From: Trichocoleus sp. FACHB-46
Lineage (GTDB): Bacteria; Cyanobacteriota; Cyanobacteriia; FACHB-46
Reading direction: 5' to 3'
Assembly (NCBI RefSeq): GCF_014695385.1
Contig: NZ_JACJOD010000010.1
Coordinates: 103,685-167,684, forward strand
Length of the DNA: 64,000 nt
Part shown: one piece after another, positions 9,791 through 18,890 of the stretch
How the letters are laid out: each line of letters starts with the position of its first letter
Position numbering within the stretch: the stretch's first letter is position 1
Position numbers and translations under genes: made by a program
Notes under the pieces: model-generated
Databases searched by the model: none
What the model was told of the DNA's origin: nothing
The model's input: the letters and a program-made list of their open reading frames with translations, nothing else

Positions 9791-11173
9791 ATGCGCGTTT
9801 GTGTCATTGGTACTGGATACGTTGGCCTAGTAACTGGAGTCTGCTTGGCTCACATTGGACATGATGTGATCTGCGTTGATAACAACGAAGAGAAAGTCAA
9901 ACTGATGCAGGCTGGTCAATCTCCCATCTTTGAACCGGGGCTGTCAGAGTTGATGCAGTCTTCAATTCAGCGTGGAAAGATTCAATTCACAACTGACTTG
10001 GGTGCAGGTGTTAACCACGGCGAAGTACTCTTCATTGCAGTGGGTACACCTCCACTACCAACCGGCGAAAGTGATACTCGCTATGTAGAAGCAGTAGCTC
10101 GCGGCATCGGTAGCCATCTCAACGGCGGCTACAAGGTGATTGTGAACAAGTCCACCGTACCGATCGGCTCAGGTGACTGGGTCAGAATGATTGTGCTCGA
10201 TGGGATTGCTGAGCGTCAGCAAACTTTGGTCGGCGCTGGCGGTGCAATAGCTGAAGAAAGCCTCGGTGCTCAGTTCGATGTAGTCAGCAACCCTGAATTC
10301 TTGCGGGAAGGTTCGGCTGTATACGACACCTTCAACCCTGACCGGATTGTTTTGGGCAGCAACAGCTCTAAAGCGATCGCGATGATGCAAGAACTCTACA
10401 CACCAATTACAGAGCGGCAGTTTGCGGAAGACAAGTCTTTGCCCCCAGTGCCAGTGGTTAGCACCGACATCAGCTCGGCAGAAATGGTGAAGTATGCTTC
10501 CAATGCTTTCCTAGCTACCAAAATCAGCTTTATTAACGAAGTTGCCAACATTTGCGATCGCGTTGGCGCTGATGTCGTACAAGTGGCGAAAGGGATTGGT
10601 CTAGACTCTCGGATTGGCAGCAAGTTCTTACAAGCTGGAATTGGCTGGGGTGGTTCCTGCTTCCCCAAAGACGTTTCAGCGCTGATTCATACTGCTGATG
10701 ACTACGGCTACGAGGCTCACTTGCTCAAAGCTGCGGTCAGCGTCAACCAGCGCCAACGCTTGATTGCGCTCGAAAAACTCCAGCAAGTCCTCAAAATTTT
10801 GAAAGGCAAAACGGTTGGTTTGTTGGGTCTGACCTTCAAGCCCGACACAGACGATATGCGGGATGCGCCTGCTCTAGACTTGATCGAGCACCTAACTCGC
10901 TTGGGCACCAAAGTTAAGGCTTACGACCCCATCGTTTCCCAAACTGGTTTGCGTCATGGCCTATCCAATGTGTTAGTAGAAACTGACCCTGAGCGCTTGG
11001 CTGATGGTTGCGATGCCTTGGTGTTAGTGACCGACTGGCAGCAATTCCGCACCCTCGACTACGCGAAGATGGCGAAATTGATGAACAACCCCGTCATGAT
11101 CGATGGCCGTAACTTCCTCGAAGAAGAAATCCTAGAGCGGGCTGGCTTCCGTTATCTAGGTGTGGGTCGATAG
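9791..11173 (+). CDS. ugd: UDP-glucose 6-dehydrogenase
   Basis: A 460-residue cytoplasmic NAD-dependent enzyme that oxidises UDP-glucose twice to UDP-glucuronate. The N-terminal Rossmann motif GTGYVGLVTG is at residues 7-16. GTPPLPTGESD, NKSTVPIGSG and NPEFLREGSA follow. The catalytic cysteine is in GGSCFPKD. The C-terminal UDP-binding domain contains GLTFKPDTDDMRDAPAL and ends VMIDGRN near the C-terminus. All key motifs are intact. It is the second gene of the UXS-Ugd pair, with a strong terminator after it. GalU, at 57188-58105, would supply UDP-glucose. Confidence 0.96.
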   Translation: MRVCVIGTGYVGLVTGVCLAHIGHDVICVDNNEEKVKLMQAGQSPIFEPGLSELMQSSIQRGKIQFTTDLGAGVNHGEVLFIAVGTPPLPTGESDTRYVEAVARGIGSHLNGGYKVIVNKSTVPIGSGDWVRMIVLDGIAERQQTLVGAGGAIAEESLGAQFDVVSNPEFLREGSAVYDTFNPDRIVLGSNSSKAIAMMQELYTPITERQFAEDKSLPPVPVVSTDISSAEMVKYASNAFLATKISFINEVANICDRVGADVVQVAKGIGLDSRIGSKFLQAGIGWGGSCFPKDVSALIHTADDYGYEAHLLKAAVSVNQRQRLIALEKLQQVLKILKGKTVGLLGLTFKPDTDDMRDAPALDLIEHLTRLGTKVKAYDPIVSQTGLRHGLSNVLVETDPERLADGCDALVLVTDWQQFRTLDYAKMAKLMNNPVMIDGRNFLEEEILERAGFRYLGVGR

Positions 11174-11237
11174 ACTCTTAGCTGAAGCTTGGTCTGAACT
11201 AGACTCACTGACTTTCAGTATCTAAACACGCTCTAGA

Positions 11238-11274
11238 AAATGCGCCCTTTCCTAATAAGAGGGCGCATTTTTTT
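11238..11274 (+). terminator. Rho-independent terminator after ugd
   Basis: AAATGCGCCCT (11238-11248) pairs with AGGGCGCATTT (11260-11270), continuing into a T-run to 11274. The A-rich 5' side means it could also work for the opposite strand, where the metallo-beta-lactamase gene ends at 11295. Confidence 0.9.
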
Positions 11275-11294
11275 CGGGGGGTTTTTGATTGCGA

Positions 11295-11990
11295 TTACAG
11301 CAAAGGCTTTGCTTCAGCGTAAGCAGCCAAATCTAGCTGAGCTAAGCGATCGTAAGCTTGGGCAATGGCGCGATCGCCCCGCAAAAATCCCGTATTGGCC
11401 CCCGGACAGATAAAGTTGAGGGTTTGGGGTGTAAATCGCTCCAGTAGTTTTTGAATGCTGCGCAACTGGCGGGGCCAATGGAAAGTTTTGGCAATTCGCA
11501 ACGGCACAGGCTCCCCTTGAGTGCTGGGGATTAAGTGACGTCCAGAGAACAGCACCCCACCATAGGCTTGATGATAAAGACAAGCGGAGCCCGGAGAATG
11601 TCCTGGGGTCCATAGAGCTTGAGCTTCTGGATAAAACGAGAAGGTTTCATGAAATTGAATCGAATTTAACCCTGGCAGCAAATAGGCTTCCTGCTCTTGG
11701 ACCACGATTTGGCAGCCGAAGGTTTGTTGTATTTCACTGACATACTTGCTAATGCCGCCGCGATGAGTGATAAACAGCCAGCGGACACCACCCTGAGCTT
11801 GTAAAAACTGTAGGTTGGCTTCGTTCCAAGCAGGACAATCGACCAGGATATTAACATCGTTTCCTACAATGAAATAAGCAGTACCACCCAAAATATCTCG
11901 GTTGGGTGGGAAAGCGTACAGGGTGTAAGGAGGTTGTCCATCCAAGACAACACGAGGCTGCTTTGATAGTGAGCTTTGTGGCTCCGGCAT
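11295..11990 (-). CDS. Degenerate metallo-beta-lactamase-fold protein
   Basis: A 231-residue protein with the overall MBL fold but without most metal ligands. Where the family has HxHxDH, this protein has H76-R-G-G-I-S (in FITHRGGIS). The usual SGD aspartate is replaced in SGRH (149-152). The central histidine is kept in TPGHSPGS (His131). Cyanobacterial and plant relatives with an altered THR-type motif are known from memory. A hydrolase that binds two zinc ions is unlikely here, and binding of a single metal or a non-catalytic role is more plausible. It ends 21 bp from the ugd terminator and is transcribed convergently with ugd. Confidence 0.75.
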   Translation of the reverse strand: MPEPQSSLSKQPRVVLDGQPPYTLYAFPPNRDILGGTAYFIVGNDVNILVDCPAWNEANLQFLQAQGGVRWLFITHRGGISKYVSEIQQTFGCQIVVQEQEAYLLPGLNSIQFHETFSFYPEAQALWTPGHSPGSACLYHQAYGGVLFSGRHLIPSTQGEPVPLRIAKTFHWPRQLRSIQKLLERFTPQTLNFICPGANTGFLRGDRAIAQAYDRLAQLDLAAYAEAKPLL

Positions 11991-12214
11991 AGTCTTAGTT
12001 TGGCTTTGGAGTTCTTGTAAATTGAGAATACGCTGGCAACAGCTCGTGAGACATGTCTACCAGGCTAGTGGGCTTCTTGCATAGTAGTTTGGCTAGGGCT
12101 TGGCCCCACTCAAACTAATCACGAAATCTAATTTGCAGCAGGCTAGTGATAATGTTGCTTACTGGTCATGAAAGTGTTTAAGACATCCTCTGAAGGCCAC
12201 TTGAGATTAATAGC

Positions 12215-13732
12215 ATGACTTTTTGGTTGCTCTCACTCGTATTCTTGCTTGGCTTCATTACCTACCTGGTTGTGCAGCGCAATGTTGCTAGCATTACCCG
12301 CACTCCAGTCTGGATTCTATGGCTGGTAATGATGACGCCTGCGCTAATTTGGAGTACCTGGACCCTAGTTTACGGTGAGAATAATCCGCCACCGCCTATT
12401 TTAGTGATTGGGCCTTTTGTCACCTGTACCCTCTTGTATTGGTTGTTGATTCGGGTAGGGCGCATCCCTAATTCTGCTAGCAAGACTGCTGAGGCCACTA
12501 GCCAACCTACATCGCCGGAAACGAAGCATTCTTTATTAGCTGAGCCAACGGCGGCGGAAGCAAAAACTGTAGTTAAGCCTCTCAATAAAGAGGAAGAGGC
12601 CAGTTTGCAAAGCTGCTTTCCTTGGTCAGTCTACTATGTTCAGAACTTTGAGTACCGACCTCAAGCAGTGATTTGTCGGGGACAGTTGCGCACTACACCC
12701 GACGCAGCTTATCAGACGATTCGGGACAATATTGAAGCTCAATTTGGCGATCGCTTCTTGGTGATGCTGCAAGAAGGAGCAAATGGCAAACCTTTTTTCG
12801 CCTTAGTGCCCAATCCCCAAAGTCAGCAAGCCGATCAATCGAAGCAAGAGCCTTTGACTCGACCCGGATTGGCACTGGGATTATTAGTTGCCACGCTTTT
12901 CACTACTACCCTAGCGGGGATTGAAATTGCGGGCGTAACGGTGACTTCGCTTTCGCAGTTGTTTGCAGAACCGCAGCTATTTTCGGCTGGGTTGCCCTAT
13001 GCCTTGGCTTTAATGACAATTTTGGGAATTCATGAGTCGGGACACTATTGGACGGCTCGCTTTTATAAAGTGCGGGCGACGTTGCCCTATTTCATTCCCA
13101 TTCCTTTCTTCCTAGGAACATTTGGCGCGTTTATTCAAATCCGTTCACCGATCCCTAATCGTAGAGCGCTGTTCGATCTAGGCATTTCAGGGCCCATGAC
13201 TGGGCTGATCATTACATTGCCCATCTTGCTGTGGGGGTTAATGCACTCTACGACTGTGCCTGCGACTGATAAGCTTGGCCTCAATTTCAATGCCTTGAAT
13301 CCTAGTACCTCGTTTTTACTGGCGCTATTAAGTAAATTGGCCTTGGGTGCTGCCTTGACGGCTGAAACTGCGATTAAATTGCATCCAGTGGCGATCGCAG
13401 GTTGCTTAGGTCTCATTGTTACAGCGCTTAATTTAATGCCGGTAGGACAACTCGATGGCGGCCATGTGGTGCATGCGATGTATGGGCAGCGAGCTGGAGC
13501 CTTAATTGGTCAAGTGACACGGCTGCTGGTACTGGGGCTATCGCTGGTGCAACCGGATTTCTTTCTCTGGGCAGTGCTGCTATTTTTTATGCCAGTGGTA
13601 GATGCACCCGCACTCAATGACGTGAGCGAACTCGACAATCGGCGAGATTTACTGGGATTGTTTACTTTGGGCTTGCTCTTGATGATTATTTTGCCTGCCC
13701 CCAAGGTTGTGACTCAAATCCTAGGTTTTTAA
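12215..13732 (+). CDS. Site-2 protease family membrane metalloprotease (EGY-like)
   Basis: A 505-residue integral membrane zinc protease of family M50, similar in plan to plastid EGY1/EGY2. Two N-terminal membrane helices (about 1-20 and 28-50) are followed by a soluble region (about 85-215) and a multi-helix protease core. The zinc ligands are HESGH (273-277) and the distal motif LDGGH (413-417), both intact. It probably cleaves membrane-embedded substrates such as anti-sigma factors or thylakoid proteins (inference). The substrate is not evident from the neighbours. A coiled-coil gene follows after about 50 bp on the same strand and may be co-transcribed. Confidence 0.88.
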   Translation: MTFWLLSLVFLLGFITYLVVQRNVASITRTPVWILWLVMMTPALIWSTWTLVYGENNPPPPILVIGPFVTCTLLYWLLIRVGRIPNSASKTAEATSQPTSPETKHSLLAEPTAAEAKTVVKPLNKEEEASLQSCFPWSVYYVQNFEYRPQAVICRGQLRTTPDAAYQTIRDNIEAQFGDRFLVMLQEGANGKPFFALVPNPQSQQADQSKQEPLTRPGLALGLLVATLFTTTLAGIEIAGVTVTSLSQLFAEPQLFSAGLPYALALMTILGIHESGHYWTARFYKVRATLPYFIPIPFFLGTFGAFIQIRSPIPNRRALFDLGISGPMTGLIITLPILLWGLMHSTTVPATDKLGLNFNALNPSTSFLLALLSKLALGAALTAETAIKLHPVAIAGCLGLIVTALNLMPVGQLDGGHVVHAMYGQRAGALIGQVTRLLVLGLSLVQPDFFLWAVLLFFMPVVDAPALNDVSELDNRRDLLGLFTLGLLLMIILPAPKVVTQILGF

Positions 13733-13782
13733 GACATACTGCTGAAAGCCTGACTTGATGGAAGCAGGAAGGAACGTTGCCG

Positions 13783-14379
13783 ATGACTCAAGACGTTAGA
13801 CAGTGGCTATCTGAAATCAAAGCTTTGCAACAGCAGTTGGCTGAAGCGGAGCGAGAACGAGACGCAGCTTATACTAGTGCGACTAACTGGCGGCGGCTCT
13901 ACGAAACCGAGGCCCAACAGCGCCGCATGGAGACGAACCTAGCGCAACAGGCGATCGCAGATTTGCAAACGGAGATTCAGCAGTTGCGAGGCGGCATCAT
14001 CTTTGGTGACAATGACAGTCACTCTGCCGCAGAAATGACCCAAGCCTTAGACCAGCTCCAAACGCCCGCTGAACTGCGCGAGAAGTTGGGGCAAATCTTG
14101 CAAGAGCAAAGTCGCCTCCAAGGTGAAGTGGAGCGATTGATACAGGCGTTGCAGCTAGAGCAGGCCAACCATGCCCAAACTCGTAAAAGCTTAACCACTG
14201 CCTTAGGCGATACGATTGACCTGCTGACGAAAGAGCGAGCCATCAAACAAGTAGAAAAAAGCACCAGTAGTATGACTAATACTGGTGCTGATTCAGCTTC
14301 TGAGAATCTGGATTTAGAGGCAACTAAAAGCCCATTGCTTGAGCTACCGCCGTTAAATCAGGCGCAATTCCCTGTTTAA
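13783..14379 (+). CDS. Coiled-coil protein of unknown function
   Basis: A 198-residue protein made mostly of heptad-rich helix: Gln/Glu/Arg-dense from about 10 to 65 and again from about 85 to 150. The linker and C-terminus are acidic and Ser-rich. I start it at the ATG at 13783, which has AGGAAGGA nine bases upstream; a TTG two codons earlier is too close to that site. It has no membrane segment. It lies 50 bp after the site-2 protease gene. Its last 56 bp overlap the 3' end of thrC on the other strand. I do not recognise a named family; similar short coiled-coil proteins occur widely in cyanobacteria. Confidence 0.7.
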   Translation: MTQDVRQWLSEIKALQQQLAEAERERDAAYTSATNWRRLYETEAQQRRMETNLAQQAIADLQTEIQQLRGGIIFGDNDSHSAAEMTQALDQLQTPAELREKLGQILQEQSRLQGEVERLIQALQLEQANHAQTRKSLTTALGDTIDLLTKERAIKQVEKSTSSMTNTGADSASENLDLEATKSPLLELPPLNQAQFPV

Positions 14380-15433
14380 ACTGGTTGGCGCTGTGTTTGA
14401 TGGCTGAGTCTGGATCTTTCAAGCCATTGCCTGTCAGGACACAGACCACCGTAGCTCCCGTAGGAATTTGATCTTTCACCTTTAGCATCCCTGCTACTGA
14501 TGCGGCGCTGGCAGGTTCGCAGAACACACCTTCTTGGGAAGCCAAGAGGCGATAAGCTTCTAGAATTTCTTCATCAGTGACGGGGTTAAAAGCGCCTTGA
14601 CTGGCATCTTTAACGGCGATCGCTTTTTCCCAATTCGCGGGATTGCCGATGCGAATAGCAGTTGCCAGTGTTTCAGGATGCTCAACCGGAACGCCGGAAA
14701 TTAGAGGGGCAGCACCTGCGGCCTGGAAGCCCATCATTTGGGGTAGGCGATCGCAGCGACCCTCTTGGTGGTACTGGCAAAAGCCCATCCAGTAAGCAGA
14801 AATATTACCTGCATTACCGACAGGAATGCAGAGCCAATCGGGGGCGTTACCTAGCACATCCACAATTTCAAAGGCGGCGGTTTTCTGTCCTTCCAAACGG
14901 TAGGGATTCACCGAGTTCACCAAAGTAACGGGGTGAGTTTCGGCCATTTCCCGCACAATCTCTAAGGCGCGATCGAAGTTGCCTTGAATTGCTAGGACTT
15001 CAGCGCCATACAGTAAAGCCTGAGCGAGTTTACCCAAGGCGACATAGCCTTCGGGAATTAAGACAAAGGCACGCATGCCACCCCGACGGGCATAAGCGGC
15101 GGCGGCGGCTGAAGTGTTGCCCGTACTGGCACAAATGACAGCTTTCGCTCCCGCTTCTTTGGCTTTGGAAATTGCCAAAGTCATGCCTCGATCTTTGAAA
15201 CTTCCAGTAGGGTTAAGACCGTCATATTTTACGAACACCCGCACCTGCCTACCAATCTGCTCTGCGATCGCAGGGACCGGAATCAGGGGAGTATTGCCCT
15301 CATGCAGCGTTACTACAGGAGTCTGGTCGGTAACGGGTAGATAGGGTCGGTAAGCTTCAATCAGACCTGGCCAACTTATGGCCTTTGGTGCAGATCCAAC
15401 AGAGGAATTAGCGGAGGACAGGCTTAGAGTCAC
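14324..15433 (-). CDS. thrC: Threonine synthase
   Basis: A 369-residue PLP-dependent enzyme that converts O-phosphohomoserine to threonine, the last step of threonine biosynthesis. The PLP lysine lies in [13 protein letters not shown]. Downstream are [19 protein letters not shown], the phosphate-binding [13 protein letters not shown] and the C-terminal [12 protein letters not shown]. Together these assign it to the short bacterial class of threonine synthases rather than to threonine dehydratase or cysteine synthase. Length is normal. The 3' end overlaps the convergent coiled-coil gene by 56 bp, and the promoter side is shared with a small divergent gene at 15629. Confidence 0.95.
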   Translation of the reverse strand: MTLSLSSANSSVGSAPKAISWPGLIEAYRPYLPVTDQTPVVTLHEGNTPLIPVPAIAEQIGRQVRVFVKYDGLNPTGSFKDRGMTLAISKAKEAGAKAVICASTGNTSAAAAAYARRGGMRAFVLIPEGYVALGKLAQALLYGAEVLAIQGNFDRALEIVREMAETHPVTLVNSVNPYRLEGQKTAAFEIVDVLGNAPDWLCIPVGNAGNISAYWMGFCQYHQEGRCDRLPQMMGFQAAGAAPLISGVPVEHPETLATAIRIGNPANWEKAIAVKDASQGAFNPVTDEEILEAYRLLASQEGVFCEPASAASVAGMLKVKDQIPTGATVVCVLTGNGLKDPDSAIKHSANQFKQGIAPDLTAVAQAMGF

Positions 15434-15628
15434 AGTGTCAGCTAGGTGGGTTCCAAAAAAATTGAAGTAAACCTTAGTGTATCGCGATCGGCAAACTTCT
15501 CTAAACTTTCAGTGTGCCCACCCTGAGCTTGCGCCTGAACTTATCAGCGTCACGCTCAAATATCGATACATTCCTTCACCTTAGTTCATTAATCCAGTAA
15601 AATAAGCAAATGGTGTGAGTAAGCAAAA

Positions 15629-15898
15629 ATGACTAGTCAACTACTGATTTCGACAAGTGCATCCAGCTCATCTAGTGCTCCCAGTGGTCTAGAACCCGGT
15701 GAACCTGCTAGTAGTAGCACAGCCGTCTCGGAAGCCAGAAATCGTTTAATAGAATCCATGAAAAAATCTGCTTATCAAGTTGATCACCAAGTTAGAGTCC
15801 TGACCTTGCAAGCAGAGGCAGAGGCTTTACTTCAGCAACTGCAAGCTTTAAAACAGCAACGTTCGATCTCAGAACTAGCTTTAACTCATCGCTCCTAG
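15629..15898 (+). CDS. Small conserved-type hypothetical protein
   Basis: An 89-residue protein with a Ser/Ala-rich flexible N-terminal third (about 1-33) and a helical C-terminal two thirds. The helix contains heptads around LQAEAEALLQQLQALKQQ, suggesting a short coiled coil. No signal peptide or membrane helix is visible. It is transcribed divergently from thrC. The ATG at 15629 lacks a strong Shine-Dalgarno site, but the reading frame has normal codon use and a clear helical amphipathic pattern. Function unknown. Confidence 0.6.
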   Translation: MTSQLLISTSASSSSSAPSGLEPGEPASSSTAVSEARNRLIESMKKSAYQVDHQVRVLTLQAEAEALLQQLQALKQQRSISELALTHRS

Positions 15899-16332
15899 GC
15901 GGCAGTCAGCCCCTCACCCGCTAATCCCTGCTTTCAAGTTTGGGAGCAGGGACACGGAACTTTAGTTTTCTCAGCGAGTGCTATGGGGTAAGATGATTTT
16001 TCTCTGCGATCGCCAGCTAGAAACTCGCTACGAACCGGAGTGATGCTCAATGGTGTGGGGCCGCTGTGGCTTGCGGATAAGCCAATATGAGAAATTTTTA
16101 GCCCTATCTCTAAAAAACTTAATACTTAAATTCAATCTTGTGGTAAAAAGGACTGGTTACTGAGCTTGCAGCTAGAGTGGCACTTTGGTTTGCAGCACTC
16201 ATTTTTGCTGCCAAGTTTTTCTACATATCAATTGACGCAACTACTTGAAAAGCAGAACCTGCTACCTTGCATTAGCAGGTTTTTAATTGTGCACCCAGAT
16301 ATCACTGCTCATTGGAGAAAGTTCATTTCTTT
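15899..16332. other. Intergenic region and leader upstream of desA
   Basis: 434 bp without a credible gene. It includes the terminator-like hairpin at 16256-16284. The stretch before it is A/T-rich around 16090-16145, and the desA promoter is probably there. No RNA gene was recognised. Confidence 0.45.
16256..16284 (+). terminator. Terminator-like hairpin in the desA leader
   Basis: AACCTGCTA (16256-16264) pairs perfectly with TAGCAGGTT (16273-16281) and runs into TTTAATT. It ends 48 bp before the desA start codon. It is therefore either the end of an upstream short transcript or an attenuator inside the desA leader. Confidence 0.6.
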
Positions 16333-17382
16333 ATGACCGTATCGACAGTAAAGCCTGAAAACCTAGAGTTTGATGCACCTGCTTCAGCTCTACGTCTCAA
16401 AGACATTTTGAAGACCTTACCGAAAGAATGTTTTCAAAAAAATAGCCGCAAGGCGTGGTCTGCTGCATTATTCAGCGTCGCTGTCGTGGCTCTAGGTTAT
16501 TGGGGTTTAGCGGTTGCCCCTTGGTTTCTTCTACCTGTGCTCTGGATTTTTACAGGGACCGCGTTAACTGGTTTTTTTGTGATTGGTCATGACTGCGGCC
16601 ATCGCTCTTTTGCCAAACGCCGCTGGGTGAATGATTTGGTGGGTCACTTGTTCATGATGCCCCTGATTTACCCCTTCCACAGTTGGCGCATTCTCCATAA
16701 CTTCCACCACACCCATACCAACAAGCTGGATATTGATAACGCTTGGCAACCGTTCCAGACAGAGTATTACGATAGTTTGCCACGCTCACTCCAGAACGGC
16801 TATGAGGGGCTGCGGGGACGCTTCTGGTGGGTCGGTTCGATCGTGCATTGGGCAGGGATACACTTTACTCTGGCGGAGTTTCAACCCAAGGACCACTCCA
16901 AGGTTAAGTTGTCTGTGGCGGTTGTGTTGATTTTTGCCGCGATCGCTTTCCCCACTTTAATTTTGACAACAGGCATCTGGGGCTTTGTGAAGTTCTGGCT
17001 GATGCCTTGGCTGGTCTACCATTTCTGGATGAGCACGTTCACTTTAGTGCATCACACCGCACCAGATATTGCGTTTTATCCTGAAGAGCAATGGAATGCG
17101 GCTGATTCTCAGCTTTCCGGTACGGTGCATTGCAATTACCCAGGTTGGGTGGAGTCTTTGTGCCATGACATTAACGTGCATGTGCCGCACCACATTTCCA
17201 CCGCAATTCCTTCCTACAACTTGCGGATGGCTTACCAAAGCTTGCAGCAGAACTGGGGCAATCGCTTGTACAAAGAGTGCAACTTTTCCTGGGCATTGAT
17301 GAAAGAAATTACAGACCAATGCCACTTGTATCATCCTGAGGCTTGCTACCGCTCGTTTACGGACTATCGTCAAGGTCAATAG
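16333..17382 (+). CDS. desA: Acyl-lipid Delta-12 fatty acid desaturase
   Basis: A 349-residue integral thylakoid/plasma membrane di-iron desaturase that introduces the Delta-12 double bond into membrane-lipid oleoyl chains, raising fluidity in the cold. The three histidine boxes are intact: HDCGH (86-90), HNFHH (122-126) and HVPHH (283-287). The segments [13 protein letters not shown] and [19 protein letters not shown] match the DesA type. Four hydrophobic spans surround the boxes. I start it at the ATG at 16333, preceded by GGAGAAA; a TTG seven codons upstream overlaps that site. The leader carries a terminator-like hairpin that could be regulatory. Confidence 0.93.
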   Translation: MTVSTVKPENLEFDAPASALRLKDILKTLPKECFQKNSRKAWSAALFSVAVVALGYWGLAVAPWFLLPVLWIFTGTALTGFFVIGHDCGHRSFAKRRWVNDLVGHLFMMPLIYPFHSWRILHNFHHTHTNKLDIDNAWQPFQTEYYDSLPRSLQNGYEGLRGRFWWVGSIVHWAGIHFTLAEFQPKDHSKVKLSVAVVLIFAAIAFPTLILTTGIWGFVKFWLMPWLVYHFWMSTFTLVHHTAPDIAFYPEEQWNAADSQLSGTVHCNYPGWVESLCHDINVHVPHHISTAIPSYNLRMAYQSLQQNWGNRLYKECNFSWALMKEITDQCHLYHPEACYRSFTDYRQGQ

Positions 17383-17391
17383 GCATCACTT

Positions 17392-17436
17392 GCGGCTGAA
17401 ATTTACGTTTTTTTATCTAACGGGAGTTTCAGCCGC
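17392..17436. terminator. Long stem-loop after desA
   Basis: GCGGCTGAAA (17392-17401) pairs perfectly with TTTCAGCCGC (17427-17436) across a 25-nt T-rich loop, 10 bp after the desA stop. No U-tract follows, so it may protect the 3' end or act as an imperfect terminator. Confidence 0.5.
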
Positions 17437-17502
17437 TAGAATTAAGGCTATTCTGTGTAATCAGATTGCACGAATTTCAGCAATGTTGGTGAGGGAGTGG
17501 GC

Positions 17503-18297
17503 ATGAACAGATTGCAGCAACTGGTAAGTTTCACGGCCACGGCTCTGGTCCTGGTTGGTTGTGCTGGGGGCGATCGCACGGCCCAGCAAAATCCCACTCC
17601 CGCTTCTCCGTCTGTGGCTAGTTCCACCCAAACTGTTAAAACTCAGCCGATCGCCCAACAAAACTTTTCTAAGCCCATCGTCCCACCCGTACCCGTGGTC
17701 AAAACGGTTCCCGTACCAGGTTTAGTGCAGCCTACTAACGCCACAGCTCGATTGCCGCAAATCGCCTCAGGTCGTCGTGACCCCTTTGCCGCTGTCGTGA
17801 CCTCTCCAGTCGTGGTGCCTGGACCTGTGACTAGTACTAGTACTGCTACAAGACCAATCCCTCAGGTTGCTCCGGTGCCGAGAGTGGTGAGAACGGCTCC
17901 AGCTAGACCCGCTCCTAGTCAGCCTGCTCCCGCCCCAGTCTTTGCAGCTGCTCCTTTACCGCAGTTGCAGCCTAGCTCTCCTAATTTCACTACAGTTCCC
18001 TTACCTCCGCCTGCTCCGTTCCCTGGTGTGGTGCCTCTACCGCCTACCAGCGTTGCTAATGTGATCGAGGTGACTGGTGTGGTGCAAGTGGGCCAAAAGG
18101 TAAGCGCCATTATCAAAGTGCCAGCAGAGTCCACGAGCCGCTATGTCAGTGAAGGCGAGTATTTAGCGGGTGGCATTTTAGTCAAGCGAATTGAGTTAGG
18201 CACCCGCGAAGAGCCTTTAGTTGTGCTAGAGCAAAACGGCGTTGAAATTGTTAAATCTGTCGGTAGTGCAGGCAATACAGTGGCTCGCGCCTTCTAA
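17503..18297 (+). CDS. Proline-rich lipoprotein with a PilP-like C-terminal part
   Basis: A 264-residue exported lipoprotein. The signal peptide ends in the lipobox LVGC with Cys20 as the lipidated residue. A long Pro/Ala/Thr/Val-rich linker (about 25-190) follows, carrying GRRDPFAAV near residue 90. A beta-rich C-terminal domain (about 190-260) contains VTGVVQVGQKVSAIIKVP and GEYLAGG. A DPF segment followed by a small beta domain is also seen in PilP/GspC-type pilus and secretion proteins; I infer similarity only at this level. The ATG at 17503 has GAGGGA six bases upstream and is preferred over the GTG two codons earlier. Confidence 0.6.
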   Translation: MNRLQQLVSFTATALVLVGCAGGDRTAQQNPTPASPSVASSTQTVKTQPIAQQNFSKPIVPPVPVVKTVPVPGLVQPTNATARLPQIASGRRDPFAAVVTSPVVVPGPVTSTSTATRPIPQVAPVPRVVRTAPARPAPSQPAPAPVFAAAPLPQLQPSSPNFTTVPLPPPAPFPGVVPLPPTSVANVIEVTGVVQVGQKVSAIIKVPAESTSRYVSEGEYLAGGILVKRIELGTREEPLVVLEQNGVEIVKSVGSAGNTVARAF

Positions 18298-18386
18298 GCG
18301 CTAAGGCGGAGGCTGGAACGAATTCTGATGTCTAGAATGGGAAGGAGCTTTGCTTGACCCCAGTCTCTAGGTAGGTGTGCGTAGCT

Positions 18387-18881
18387 ATGAAGCGATCGCC
18401 TCAGTCAACGATTTCCCGGAATTTGAGTTATCAAGAGGTTTATACCTGCCCCATCTGCCGTCATGGTGAGATTGCAGGCATGACCTTGATGGATGCGTTT
18501 GCTTGTAATTTTTGTCGCCATATCTTCACAGCTAACTTGCGCGAGCAATCAGTTCAAGTGGTAGATAACTCTCACCCCTTAGCTTGGCGCTGGAATGGGC
18601 AAACTTGGCGAGGTCTGCACCAAGTAGATGGTGACCAAACTGTTTTAATTTGGTTGATCGGGTTGATTTTGGTCGTCTTGCCATCGGCTTTGGTGGGGCT
18701 GGCTTCTTATATGTTTCCGCCCCTTGATGACAGTCCTTCTAGCTCTGTCCCTTTGCTGTGGACGAGCTTAACTTTCTGTTTGCACTTTATTTTGGTGGCG
18801 TGGTTGGTGGCAGAGCATCACCAGTTCCCGCTGTATGTAGCTTGTAAGGTGCGATTGCAAGGACTTACCAATCGGCCTTAA
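18387..18881 (+). CDS. Zinc-ribbon membrane protein
   Basis: A 164-residue protein with an N-terminal zinc ribbon. Cys21-x2-Cys24 and Cys40-x2-Cys43 would bind one zinc ion. Two hydrophobic helices follow (about 86-110 and 122-145), so the ribbon probably sits at a membrane surface. I chose the ATG at 18387; an in-frame GTG four codons upstream is also possible. It lies 89 bp after the lipoprotein gene on the same strand and may be co-transcribed with it. I do not recognise a named family and claim no function. Confidence 0.65.
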   Translation: MKRSPQSTISRNLSYQEVYTCPICRHGEIAGMTLMDAFACNFCRHIFTANLREQSVQVVDNSHPLAWRWNGQTWRGLHQVDGDQTVLIWLIGLILVVLPSALVGLASYMFPPLDDSPSSSVPLLWTSLTFCLHFILVAWLVAEHHQFPLYVACKVRLQGLTNRP

Positions 18882-18890
18882 GGGGTTAGC

